Source: Arthrobacter sp. YD4
Lineage (GTDB): Bacteria > Actinomycetota > Actinomycetes > Actinomycetales > Micrococcaceae
Direction: 5' to 3'
Assembly (NCBI RefSeq): GCF_030410515.1
Contig: NZ_JAUHHD010000001.1
Location: 620,001-684,000, forward strand
DNA: 64,000 nucleotides
Shown piece after piece: positions 31,093-39,211 of this stretch. Position 1 is the stretch's first letter. Each line of letters opens with the position of its first letter. Below the pieces are notes generated by a model that made no database searches, was not told the origin of the DNA, and saw nothing but the letters and a program-made list of their open reading frames with translations. Position numbers and translations under genes: made by a program.

Positions 31093-32514
31093 ATGTTCAC
31101 TTTTGTCCGCACACTTTTCCCGTCGGCGCAGAAGGAGTCCGTGGCCGCCCCGCCGGGCCGCCCCCGCCGCTCCCGGCCCTGGGCAGCGGCCGCCGCCGTC
31201 GTCGTCGCGCTCGGAGCGGCGACTCTGGGCGGCTCCCCGGCCTCCGCGGCCGCACCCACTCAAAGCTTCATCGTGGTCCTCAAGGACGGCACTGGCGACG
31301 CCGGCGCAATCGCGGCCGCGCACCGGAGCAGCTTCGGAGTCACCGCCGCCACCGTCTACCGCAACGCCGTCAGCGGCTATGCCGGCACCATGACCCAAGC
31401 CCAGGCGGCCCAGGTGGCCAAGGATCCGCGCGTGGACTTCGTCACCGCGGACCGGCGCTTCGGCCAGCCGGACGAACCGAAACCGGCCGGGTCCCAAGTG
31501 GCGCCGGCGTGGTGGCAGCGCATCGGCGGCGACCCGGAGGAGGCCCAGGAGTCGGCCCGGGCCAACCCGGCCCGCGACAAAGGCACCGGCGTGAACGTGG
31601 CCGTGATCGACAGCGGCATCGACGGCAACCACCCGGACCTGAACGTCCGCGGCGGCGTCGACTGCACCTCGGGCCAGCCCGTCACAGTCACCCCCATCGA
31701 CAAGCTGGGCCACGGCACGGCCGTGGCCGGCGTCATCGGCGCCCGCAACAACAACCTCGGCATCATCGGCACGGCGCCCGGCACCCCGCTCTGGTCGGTC
31801 CGGGTAGTGACGGACGACGACGTCATCACCGAGGCGAGCCTCATCTGCGCGATTGACTGGGTCACCTCCACCCGCCGCGACGACGACCCTACAAACGACA
31901 TCTCCGTGGCCAACATCAGCATCGGCGGCCCCGGCTCGGACACGGCCAACTGCGGCAAGGGCACCGACCCGATGCACTACGCCATCTGCCGCTCGATCCG
32001 CGCCGGCGTCACCTACGCCGTGGCCGCAGGAAACGAGTCCTCCAACCTGGCCGGCACCGTTCCGGCCAGCTACCACGAGGTCCTCACGGCCACCGCGATC
32101 GCCGACTTTGACGGACAGCCGGGTGGACTCGCAGGCACCGTCTGCGGGACGGTGGACTTCGGCATCTTCGGCCAGAAGGACGACGCCCCGGCCTTCTTCT
32201 CCAACTACGCGGTAGCCGCCAAGGAGCGCCGCCATACGGTGGCGGCGCCGGGGGTCTGCGTCCTCTCCACAGCAAACGGGGGCTACGGAATCAACCACGG
32301 AACCAGCTTCGCCAGCCCCGCCGTGGCCGGCGCCGTCGCCCTCTGCATCAGCGACGGGGCCTGCCATGGTTCCGGGGCCGAGGTGGGCGAGCAGTTCCTG
32401 GACCATGTCGAGGCGTACAACCACCGGCACCGGGACTTCGGCTTCACCGGCGACCCGCTCCGGCCCGTTGACGCCAAGTACTACGGCTACCTGACGGAGA
32501 TCGCCCGCTTCTGA
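31093..32514 (+). CDS. Secreted subtilisin-like serine protease (S8 family)
   Basis: A 473-residue secreted protease. Residues 1-55 hold a signal peptide with a long basic n-region and hydrophobic core (WAAAAAVVVALGAATLGG) ending SASA. An inhibitor I9-like propeptide follows (SFIVVLKDGTGD). The S8 domain has catalytic D173 (VIDSGID), H207 (GHGTAVAG), oxyanion N314 (AAGNESS) and S405 (GTSFASP). Cysteines are several, suggesting disulfides. ATG at 31093 is preceded by GGAGG; an ATG 12 nt upstream overlaps that site. Role: extracellular protein degradation. Confidence 0.92.
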   Translation: MFTFVRTLFPSAQKESVAAPPGRPRRSRPWAAAAAVVVALGAATLGGSPASAAAPTQSFIVVLKDGTGDAGAIAAAHRSSFGVTAATVYRNAVSGYAGTMTQAQAAQVAKDPRVDFVTADRRFGQPDEPKPAGSQVAPAWWQRIGGDPEEAQESARANPARDKGTGVNVAVIDSGIDGNHPDLNVRGGVDCTSGQPVTVTPIDKLGHGTAVAGVIGARNNNLGIIGTAPGTPLWSVRVVTDDDVITEASLICAIDWVTSTRRDDDPTNDISVANISIGGPGSDTANCGKGTDPMHYAICRSIRAGVTYAVAAGNESSNLAGTVPASYHEVLTATAIADFDGQPGGLAGTVCGTVDFGIFGQKDDAPAFFSNYAVAAKERRHTVAAPGVCVLSTANGGYGINHGTSFASPAVAGAVALCISDGACHGSGAEVGEQFLDHVEAYNHRHRDFGFTGDPLRPVDAKYYGYLTEIARF

Positions 32515-32529
32515 GTCTGTCCCGCCCGT

Positions 32530-32589
32530 TTCGACGGTTCCCTGCAGTTTCAACGCTTCCAAACGTCGAGTCGGCAGGGAACCGTCGAA
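32530..32589 (+). repeat. 60-bp palindromic intergenic repeat, copy B
   Basis: A perfect 16-bp inverted repeat (32530-32545 with 32574-32589; TTCGACGGTTCCCTGC) encloses 28 nt. The outer 12 bp of each arm and an inner ACGCTTCC-n3-CGTC match copy A in the same spacing. It begins 15 bp after the subtilase stop, on its strand, so it may terminate that gene. Confidence 0.78.
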
Positions 32590-32609
32590 TCGGCCCGCGT
32601 GAGCCCTCG

Positions 32610-32678
32610 TTAACATCCCCGAAACATGACCGTTAACGCCCTGACACGAAAGCCCGAATCCTGTAACTTTCCCGCAAC
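32610..32678 (+). promoter_or_regulatory. GlnR-like boxes upstream of the ammonium transporter gene
   Basis: TTAAC-n6-GAAAC (32610-32625) and GTAAC-n6-GCAAC (32663-32678) match the actinobacterial GlnR pattern gTnAC-n6-GaAAC, each with one deviation. A further GTTAAC lies at 32632-32637. They lie 102-170 bp before the amt start, a typical place for an activator of nitrogen-limitation genes. Confidence 0.5.
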
Positions 32679-32779
32679 GCAGAGCCCGACTGCCTGAAAC
32701 ACTCCGACGCGAGGATTAAACCCGGTTGGGGGCCGGCGGCGAAGTGTCCCGGTACGACGGTTGACGAAGGGACACGCAG

Positions 32780-34150
32780 GTGCAGCTCACCGCGGGAAGC
32801 GTCTGGATCATCATTTCTGCAGCCCTCGCGCTGCTCATGACCCCGGCCCTGGGCCTGTTCTACGGCGGCATGACCCGCGCCAAGGCCTCCTTGAACATGA
32901 TCATGATGAGCTTCGTCTCGGCGGCCATCGTCGGCGTGGTCTGGGTCCTCTGGGGCTACTCGATGTCCACCGGCCAGGGCGTGCTGGGTATCTTCGGAGA
33001 CCCGTTCGCCAACGCGGGGCTCTCCCGGCTGATCGGCTCGCCGGACCTGATCAAGGCAGGTTTCAGCGCCACCTTCGCCATCATCACCGTCGCCCTCATC
33101 AGCGGGGCCATCGCAGACCGCACCAAATTCTCCGCCTGGGCCCTCTTCGTCCCGGTGTGGATCACCGCCGTCTACTGCCCGCTGGCGTACATGGTCTGGG
33201 GCGGCGGGCTGATGAGCCCCGGCGGGGCCGTCAGCAAGATCTTCGGCCAGGTCATCGACTTCGCCGGCGGCACCGTCGTCGAGATCGCCTCCGGCACCGC
33301 GGCCCTGGTCATGGTCCTGATCGTCGGCAACCGCCACGGTTTCGCGAAGGACCCCTCGCACCGCCCGCACAACATCCCCTTCATCATGCTGGGCGCCGGC
33401 ATCCTCTGGTTCGGCTGGTTCGGCTTTAACGCCGGCGCCGCCACCACCGTGGAACAGGCCGGCCTGATCTGGGTCAACACCCTCGCCGCCCCGGCCGCCG
33501 CCATGCTCAGCTGGCTCGCCGTCGAGAAGGTCCGCCACGGCCACCCCACCTCCCTCGGCGCCGCGTCCGGCGTCGTCGCGGGCCTGGTGGCCATCACGCC
33601 GTCGTGCGCCAACGTCAGCCCGCTCGCCGCCGTCGGCCTGGGCCTGCTGGCCGGCGCCGCCTGCTGCGTGTTCGTGGACCTGAAGTTCCGCTTCGGCTTC
33701 GATGACTCGCTCGATGTCGTCGGCGTCCACCTCGGCGGCGGCCTGATCGGCACCCTGGCCCTGGGCTTCATCGCCCTGCCCGTGGACGGCCACGGCGGCG
33801 GGCTGTTCTACGGCGGCGGACTGCAGCAGCTGGTCGCCCAGACGGTTGCCGTGCTGATCACCGTGCTGCTCTCGGCACTGGCGACGGCGGTCATCGGCCT
33901 GGCCATCCACACGACGATCGGTTTCCGGGTCAGCCACGAGGCCGAGGTGGCCGGTGTCGACCGGTCCGAGCACGCCGAGACCGCCTACGAATTCGACGGC
34001 CTGGCACACAGCCGCTTCAACCCGTTCGGACACCACGGCCTCCCCCACCCGGTGCACGCGGCAGCTCCGGCGGACCACCAACGGACCGGGGAACCGGCAG
34101 AAGAACACGGTCGTGTCAAAGAGTCCGTCACGGCAGGCAACGCCGCCTGA
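32780..34150 (+). CDS. amt: Ammonium transporter (Amt/MEP family)
   Basis: A 456-residue membrane protein with eleven predicted transmembrane segments and a long hydrophilic C-terminal tail. It has the family motifs LMTPALGLFYGGMTRAKASL, DFAGGTVVEIASGTAALV, FGWFGFNAGAA, SLDVVGVHLGGGLIGTL. The first of the pore twin histidines is replaced by glutamate (E168); the second is kept (H317). Mep1-type fungal transporters have the same change. GTG start follows GAAGGGAC. Imports ammonium across the cell membrane. GlnR-like boxes lie upstream. No PII gene is adjacent. Confidence 0.92.
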   Translation: MQLTAGSVWIIISAALALLMTPALGLFYGGMTRAKASLNMIMMSFVSAAIVGVVWVLWGYSMSTGQGVLGIFGDPFANAGLSRLIGSPDLIKAGFSATFAIITVALISGAIADRTKFSAWALFVPVWITAVYCPLAYMVWGGGLMSPGGAVSKIFGQVIDFAGGTVVEIASGTAALVMVLIVGNRHGFAKDPSHRPHNIPFIMLGAGILWFGWFGFNAGAATTVEQAGLIWVNTLAAPAAAMLSWLAVEKVRHGHPTSLGAASGVVAGLVAITPSCANVSPLAAVGLGLLAGAACCVFVDLKFRFGFDDSLDVVGVHLGGGLIGTLALGFIALPVDGHGGGLFYGGGLQQLVAQTVAVLITVLLSALATAVIGLAIHTTIGFRVSHEAEVAGVDRSEHAETAYEFDGLAHSRFNPFGHHGLPHPVHAAAPADHQRTGEPAEEHGRVKESVTAGNAA

Positions 34151-34180
34151 GGACCGGCCCGCGCCGCGGTGAGCGCCTGA

Positions 34181-34186
34181 CAGAAT
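34181..34186 (+). promoter_or_regulatory. Possible leaderless -10 box of the antiporter gene
   Basis: CAGAAT ends 6 nt before the ATG at 34193, with no ribosome site between. It is 30 bp after the amt stop, so the antiporter may also be read through from amt. Confidence 0.35.
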
Positions 34187-34192
34187 GAGCCT

Positions 34193-36067
34193 ATGGACAT
34201 AGCCCTCGGTTTGCTGGTGCTCGTAGCGGTTGTCTGCGCCGGAAGCGCCCTGGGCCGGAAGCTGGACATCTCCGTCCCGCTGCTGCTGGTCCTCGCCGGC
34301 GTCGCGGGATCCTTCATTCCCTTCGTCCCGGACATAGAGCTGAATCCCGAAATGGTTCTGGTGGGCCTGCTGCCGCCGCTGCTCTACGCGGCGGCGCTGC
34401 GCACCTCGCTGTTCGACTTCGGTTCCAACCGCCGCGCCATCGGCCTGCTCTCGGTGGGCTACGTGATCTTCGGAACCATCGCCGTGGGTCTGGTGGTCTG
34501 GTGGCTGTTCCCGGAAATCCCGCTCGCGGCGGCGATCGCCCTCGGCGCCGTCGTCGCCCCGCCGGACGCCGTGGCCGCCACCGCGATCGCCCGCAAGGTG
34601 GGCATGCCGCGCCGCATCGTGACCATCCTCGAGGGCGAATCGCTGGTCAACGACGCCACCGCCCTGGTCTGCCTGCGCAGCGCCATCGCCGCCATCGCCG
34701 GAACCGTCTCCGCGGCCGGCATCGCGGGGGGCTTCGTGCTCGCCGCAGGCGGTGGCCTGGTGGTGGGCTTGGCCGCGGCCTACGTGCTGACCATGCTGCG
34801 CAAGCGGATCCGCAACGTCGCGATCAACACCTCGACGTCGCTGATGGCCCCGTTCGTCGCCTACCTGCCGGCCGAGGCCATCCACGCCTCCGGGGTCCTC
34901 GCCGTCGTCGTCACCGGACTGGTGATGGGGATGAAGGCGCCGTCCATGCCCAACGGCGCGGCCCGGCTCAGCCAGCGCAGCAACTGGAACACCGTGCAGT
35001 TCCTGCTGGAGAACTCCGTCTTCCTGCTGATCGGGCTGCAGGTCCGGACCATCATCGAGGGCGTCCAGGACGATTCGCTCGGCGCGGGCCGGATCTGGGC
35101 CGGGTGCGCCGTGATCCTGCTGGCGGTGCTGGTGCTGCGGCCGGTCTGGGTCTTCCCCGCAACCTACCTGCCGCGGCTGATTCCCAGCATCAAGCGCAAG
35201 GACCCTGCCCCGCCCTGGCAATTCGCCGCAATCGTGTCCTGGGCGGGCATGCGCGGCGTGGTGACCCTCGCCGCGGTGCTGGTGCTGCCGGCAGACCTGG
35301 AACACCGCTCCGTGCTGATCCTCGCGGCCTTGGTGGTGGTGGGTGGCACCCTGACCCTGCAGGGCTTCACGCTGCCCCCGCTGGTGCGGTGGCTGCGGGT
35401 ACAGGGCCCGGACCGGCGCGAGGACGCGCTCAACCAGGCCTCCCTGATGCAGCTGGCGACGGCGGCGGGCGTGGAGCGGTTGCAGGAACTGCGCACCGAC
35501 AACGACCCGCCCGAAGTGATGGCGATGCTGAAGCGGCGCACCCAGGAGCGCGGCCTGGCGGCGTGGGAGCGGTTGGGCCGGCCCACCTCCGAGGCCGCGA
35601 CCCCCAGCCAGCGGTACGCGGAGCTGCGCCTGGCCATGCTGGAGGCGGAACGGGCCAAAGTGCTGGAGCTTAGGCGCGGCGGGGAGTACGCCCACGAGGT
35701 GCTCAGCGAGGTCCTGGACCGGCTGGACGTCGAAGAATCGATGCTGGATATCTCCCTCGACGAGCTGGACACGGCCGGCGACGGCGGCGGCGAGGGCCTC
35801 GCGCAGCCCGGCGGCGCCTGCGGGCACCTGGAGTCGGCCCCGGACCGCGAGGTCCCCGAGGACCCCTTCTGCGCCGAGTGCCGGCGGGAGGGCACGACGC
35901 CGGTCCACCTCAGGATGTGCCTGGCGTGCGGAAACGTCGCCTGTTGCGATTCCTCCCCCGGCACCCACGCCACGAAGCACTACCGCTCTACCGGCCATCC
36001 CGTGATGCGCAGCGCCGAACCCGGCGAGGAGTGGCGCTGGTGCTACGAGGACGACCTGCTGGGCTAG
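34193..36067 (+). CDS. Na+/H+ antiporter (NhaP type) with C-terminal UBP zinc finger
   Basis: A 624-residue fusion. Residues 1-405 form a CPA1/NhaP antiporter of about 12 membrane segments with VVAPPDAVAATAIARK and ILEGESLVNDATALV (ion-binding acidic residues) and SWAGMRGVVTLAA. Residues 410-530 are a cytoplasmic helical region with DUF-like coiled segments. Residues about 540-620 are a UBP-type zinc finger: CGHLESA, CAECRREG, CLACGNVACCDSS, HATKHYRSTGHPV. In eukaryotes this finger binds the ubiquitin C-terminus; here its partner is unknown. A CAGAAT box lies 6 nt before ATG, so the mRNA may be leaderless. Confidence 0.88.
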   Translation: MDIALGLLVLVAVVCAGSALGRKLDISVPLLLVLAGVAGSFIPFVPDIELNPEMVLVGLLPPLLYAAALRTSLFDFGSNRRAIGLLSVGYVIFGTIAVGLVVWWLFPEIPLAAAIALGAVVAPPDAVAATAIARKVGMPRRIVTILEGESLVNDATALVCLRSAIAAIAGTVSAAGIAGGFVLAAGGGLVVGLAAAYVLTMLRKRIRNVAINTSTSLMAPFVAYLPAEAIHASGVLAVVVTGLVMGMKAPSMPNGAARLSQRSNWNTVQFLLENSVFLLIGLQVRTIIEGVQDDSLGAGRIWAGCAVILLAVLVLRPVWVFPATYLPRLIPSIKRKDPAPPWQFAAIVSWAGMRGVVTLAAVLVLPADLEHRSVLILAALVVVGGTLTLQGFTLPPLVRWLRVQGPDRREDALNQASLMQLATAAGVERLQELRTDNDPPEVMAMLKRRTQERGLAAWERLGRPTSEAATPSQRYAELRLAMLEAERAKVLELRRGGEYAHEVLSEVLDRLDVEESMLDISLDELDTAGDGGGEGLAQPGGACGHLESAPDREVPEDPFCAECRREGTTPVHLRMCLACGNVACCDSSPGTHATKHYRSTGHPVMRSAEPGEEWRWCYEDDLLG

Positions 36068-36163
36068 GCACCGCTTCGCTTGCACCGGCCGGGGCGGCCG
36101 GGGATCACGATCCGGACACACGGATCCCGGCGTCGGCACGTGCCTGCCGGTGGTACCCGGGCG

Positions 36164-36169
36164 TACCCT
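36164..36169 (+). promoter_or_regulatory. -10 box of a leaderless promoter for the DUF6221 gene
   Basis: TACCCT ends exactly 7 nt before the GTG at 36177. A GGAG sits in that gap but too close to the start for a normal ribosome site. Confidence 0.4.
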
Positions 36170-36176
36170 CGGAGCT

Positions 36177-36506
36177 GTGGACATCGTTGAATTCCTGTCC
36201 CAACGGATCGGCGAGGACGAGGCCGCGGCCAAATCGCTGCTGACCGACAGGACCCTCTCCAAGTCTGGCGAATGGTACGAACAGCGGCTGCTGCTCGAGT
36301 GCGAGGCCAAACGGCGGCTGATCCAGGTGGTGGAGGCCGCCCGGCAATCCGCCCTGACGGCCATGGTCACCGAATCGGTTGATGGGGGCTCCGGGGACGG
36401 CGGCTGGGCGCCCCGGTCACTGGACTGGATGGAACGGTCGCTGCGGGCGGTGGCGCTGCCTTACGTCGACCACCCCGACTTCAACGAGGACTGGCTGCGG
36501 CTCTGA
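36177..36506 (+). CDS. DUF6221-like family protein
   Basis: A 109-residue soluble protein. The pattern IVEFLSQRIGEDEAAA at the N-terminus, ECEAKRRLIQVVEAA in the middle and LRAVALPYVDHPDFNEDWL at the C-terminus is that of the DUF6221 family common in actinobacteria. Function unknown. GTG at 36177 is set by a TACCCT box 7 nt upstream; an in-frame GTG at 36150 is less likely. Confidence 0.7.
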   Translation: MDIVEFLSQRIGEDEAAAKSLLTDRTLSKSGEWYEQRLLLECEAKRRLIQVVEAARQSALTAMVTESVDGGSGDGGWAPRSLDWMERSLRAVALPYVDHPDFNEDWLRL

Positions 36507-36617
36507 CGCGCCGGCCGTGAGACTTCTGGTGATCCGTCCGGGAACGGAAAGCTCCGCGCAGAGCGAACGGCCCGCACACCACGAAATATCCCGGGACCTC
36601 GGGCCGTTGCCCCCACT

Positions 36618-37259
36618 ATGACAACTATTGGAATCATCGGTGCAGGTCACATTGGCAGCCAGGTCGCCCGCAAGGCGGTCGAAATCGGCTACGACGTCGT
36701 CATCAGCAACTCCCGCGGACCCGAGACGCTGGGCGACCTCGTCGCGGAACTGGGGCCGAAGGCCCGCGCGGCCACGGCCGCCGAAGCCGCCGCGGCCGGC
36801 GACTTCGCCGTCGTTACCGTCCCGCTGAAGAACATCGGCGACATCCCGGCCGAACCGCTGGCCGGGAAGATCGTGGTGGACACCAACAACTACTACTGGG
36901 AGCGCGACGGCCGCATCGCCGCGCTGGATAACGGCGAGGCCACCACCTCCGGCATGCTGCAGGACCTCCTGCCGCAGTCCAAGGTGGCCAAGGGCTTCAA
37001 CCACATCATGTACACCCAGATCACCACCGACGGCACCCCGGCCGGCACCGACAACCGCCGGGCGCTGGCCACCGCCAGTGACTACCCGGAGGCCGCGGAA
37101 CTGGTCACCCGGCTGTACGACGAGTTCGGTTTCGACACCGTCAACATCGGCCCGCTCTCCGAGAGCTGGCGCGTGGAACGCGACCGCCCTGCCTACGGCA
37201 GCCGCCAAAACGCCGAGGAACTGCGCGAGAACCTGGCCAAGGCGCCCCGCACCCTCTAG
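36618..37259 (+). CDS. NADP/F420-dependent reductase-like Rossmann protein
   Basis: A 213-residue protein. It opens MTTIGIIGAGHIGSQVARKA, a GxGxxG dinucleotide motif, and continues VVISNSRGPETL, where the arginine suits NADP. It matches the NADPH-dependent F420 reductase / NADP-binding 2 family (FNO-like). The real substrate is often unknown in non-methanogens. It is encoded alone; no ribosome site precedes the ATG. Convergent with the DUF1992 gene, 15 bp apart. Confidence 0.85.
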   Translation: MTTIGIIGAGHIGSQVARKAVEIGYDVVISNSRGPETLGDLVAELGPKARAATAAEAAAAGDFAVVTVPLKNIGDIPAEPLAGKIVVDTNNYYWERDGRIAALDNGEATTSGMLQDLLPQSKVAKGFNHIMYTQITTDGTPAGTDNRRALATASDYPEAAELVTRLYDEFGFDTVNIGPLSESWRVERDRPAYGSRQNAEELRENLAKAPRTL

Positions 37260-37274
37260 CCGAGCTCTCCGGCG

Positions 37275-37868
37275 CTATCCCCCGGACCGCCGGCGCCACC
37301 ACGGGCGCCGGCGGTCCGGCTCCGTTGCCGGGACCTCCGGCTCCGCCGCGGCACGACGCTCCCGCCACCTGGCCACCTCGACGTCGGCGTCGCGGGTCTT
37401 CGTAATCACCGGCGGACCGCCCTGCAACTGGCGCCGGGCCTCGATGACCCGGGCGTTGAAGTCGGCGATGATCTCCCGCACCTGGGATTCCGCCACCTGC
37501 TGGTCCAGCCGGTCGTCCAGCGCAGCATCCTCGGTCCGCAGCAGGATCGCCGCCGGACCCAGTCCGCTGAGGTCCTCACGCTGCAGCAGCCCCTTGACCC
37601 ACCAGTCCGGGTCGTACACCTCGCCCAGGCCCGGAATCGGCTTGCCGGCGTACTTCAGATTGTCGAACTTCCCCTGCGCCATGGCGTCCCGGACCAGGTA
37701 CTCGGCCCGGGCGGCGTCGTCCACTGCGGCGCGCTTCCGCCTCAGGTTCTCCTCGGCGGCGTCCAACTCGGCCTGTTCCTCGACCGAACTGCCGCTGATC
37801 CGGAGGGACCTCAGCTCGGCGGCCCGTTCCACCCGGCGCCGGAATGCCGGGTTCCCGCCGTCGACCAT
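37275..37868 (-). CDS. DUF1992 family protein (DnaJ subfamily C member 28-like)
   Basis: A 197-residue protein with the DUF1992 core, residues about 45-130: DAMAQGKFDNLKYAGKPIPG and WWVKGLLQREDLSG. The domain is found in DNAJC28 homologues but no J-domain is present here. C-terminus is basic and low-complexity (RRRPWWRRRSGG). Function unknown. The ATG at 37868 follows AAGGGG. Confidence 0.82.
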   Translation of the reverse strand: MVDGGNPAFRRRVERAAELRSLRISGSSVEEQAELDAAEENLRRKRAAVDDAARAEYLVRDAMAQGKFDNLKYAGKPIPGLGEVYDPDWWVKGLLQREDLSGLGPAAILLRTEDAALDDRLDQQVAESQVREIIADFNARVIEARRQLQGGPPVITKTRDADVEVARWRERRAAAEPEVPATEPDRRRPWWRRRSGG

Positions 37869-38023
37869 ACCTGCACCCCTTCCCGGGTCCGATGCCTTTC
37901 TCCCAGTATGACCAGCCGGGCCACGACGACGGAACCCCTGCATCTCGCAGGCGGAAACTTAGACCCTCCTTGTCCCTATGAACAGGGCCATGTGGCCCCC
38001 GATAACGGGTAGGTAGGGTCAAG

Positions 38024-38029
38024 TACACT
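38024..38029 (+). promoter_or_regulatory. -10 box of a leaderless promoter for the GT4 gene
   Basis: TACACT ends 6 nt before the ATG at 38036 and no ribosome site is present. It would start transcription of the glycosyltransferase-flippase pair. Confidence 0.5.
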
Positions 38030-38035
38030 CATGCA

Positions 38036-39211
38036 ATGAGGCTTCTGTACATCACAGAAAGTGCGCCCAACCGCGACCCCGTGTACGGGGATGGCAGCTC
38101 CATGATCCCGTACGAAATCCTGCGGAATCTGCCCGGCGACGTCGACGTGACCCTGCTCAGCTTCGAGGGCCGGGTCGGGCTGCCGGAGGAGATCCGCGAG
38201 CGCTGCGCGGAGGTCCAGATGCTCACCCCCCGCCCGCGTGCGGCCGCCCTCGTCCGCTCCCTGGGCGGCCTCAACGGTGCCGGCCGGCAGGAACGGGCGA
38301 CGCGCGAGGCGGCGGAGCTGACCGCTTCGCTCTCCGCCCGCGCCGACGCCACCCTCATTCACGGACCCCACGCACTGTTCCTCTCCCGGTACGTCCAGGG
38401 TCCCCTGGTGCTGCAGACCGTTGACCCCTGGTCCGTCCGGACGCAGATGGACACCGCCATCGCCGGTCGGCTGAAGGCCGCCTACCGGGCCCGGGAATTC
38501 CTGGCCCTGCGGGCCGAACGCCGGCTCCCCGCCCGGGCCCGCCTGCTCACCGTCGGAGCCAAGGACGCCGCCCGGTGGTCCGCCAGCCTGGGCCGCCCTG
38601 TCCGCAGCATCCCCAACGGCGCCGACCAGGCGGCGCAGCCGGCCGCCCGGCGCGATGACCCCGTGGTCTGTTTCGTCGGCAGCCTGAACTATGGCCCGAA
38701 CATCGACAGCGCCCAGGTCCTGGTCCGGACTATCGCCCCGCTGGTCTGGGAAAGCGTCCCCCGGGCCACCTTTGTCCTCGCCGGGCGCCGGCCGGACCCC
38801 GCCGTCCTGGCCCTGGCCGGCCCGCGGGTGGAGGTCGCCGGCAACGTGCCGTCCGTCCTTGACGTCTACCGGGCCTCTGACGTGGCCGCCTTCCCGGACG
38901 AACACGGCGTCGGGATCCGCAACTCGGTGCGGGAGGCCCTGGCCGCCGGTGTGCCCGTCGTGGCAACGCCCGTGGCGGCCCGGGAGCAGGAAGCCCACCC
39001 GCTGCTGACTGTCGTCGGGGACCCGGAGGCTTTCGCCCAGCGGGTCGTGGAGGCGCTGGAGAACCGCGGGACCGGCGCGGGGACGGCAGGACCTGAGACC
39101 GCGGGATCGGTCCGGTCCTGGCAGACCGCGGCGCTGGAGTACCTGGCGGAGCTGCAGTCGGCCATCGGCTCCGCGGGGGCGGGGCTTCCGGCGCGGAGCA
39201 CCTCCGCATGA
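38036..39211 (+). CDS. Glycosyltransferase family 4-like protein
   Basis: A 391-residue GT-B glycosyltransferase. The N-terminal domain opens MRLLYITESAPNRDPVYGDG, and the C-terminal domain has VVCFVGSLNYGPNIDS, FVLAGRRPDP, VEVAGNVPSVLDVYRASDVA and GIRNSVREALAAGVPVVATP, the GT4 nucleotide-sugar region with its E-x7-E-like motif. It should add a sugar to a lipid-linked polysaccharide on the cytoplasmic side. Overlaps the flippase gene by 4 bp (ATGA). First gene of the polysaccharide locus on this strand. Confidence 0.88.
   Translation: MRLLYITESAPNRDPVYGDGSSMIPYEILRNLPGDVDVTLLSFEGRVGLPEEIRERCAEVQMLTPRPRAAALVRSLGGLNGAGRQERATREAAELTASLSARADATLIHGPHALFLSRYVQGPLVLQTVDPWSVRTQMDTAIAGRLKAAYRAREFLALRAERRLPARARLLTVGAKDAARWSASLGRPVRSIPNGADQAAQPAARRDDPVVCFVGSLNYGPNIDSAQVLVRTIAPLVWESVPRATFVLAGRRPDPAVLALAGPRVEVAGNVPSVLDVYRASDVAAFPDEHGVGIRNSVREALAAGVPVVATPVAAREQEAHPLLTVVGDPEAFAQRVVEALENRGTGAGTAGPETAGSVRSWQTAALEYLAELQSAIGSAGAGLPARSTSA

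Noticed and set aside
32633..36370. A 3.7-kb open frame on the minus strand opposite amt and the antiporter
   Set aside because: It is antisense to two clear genes and encodes a Gly/Asp/His/Gln/Arg-rich sequence with no domain. It arises from third-position GC bias of the genes on the other strand.
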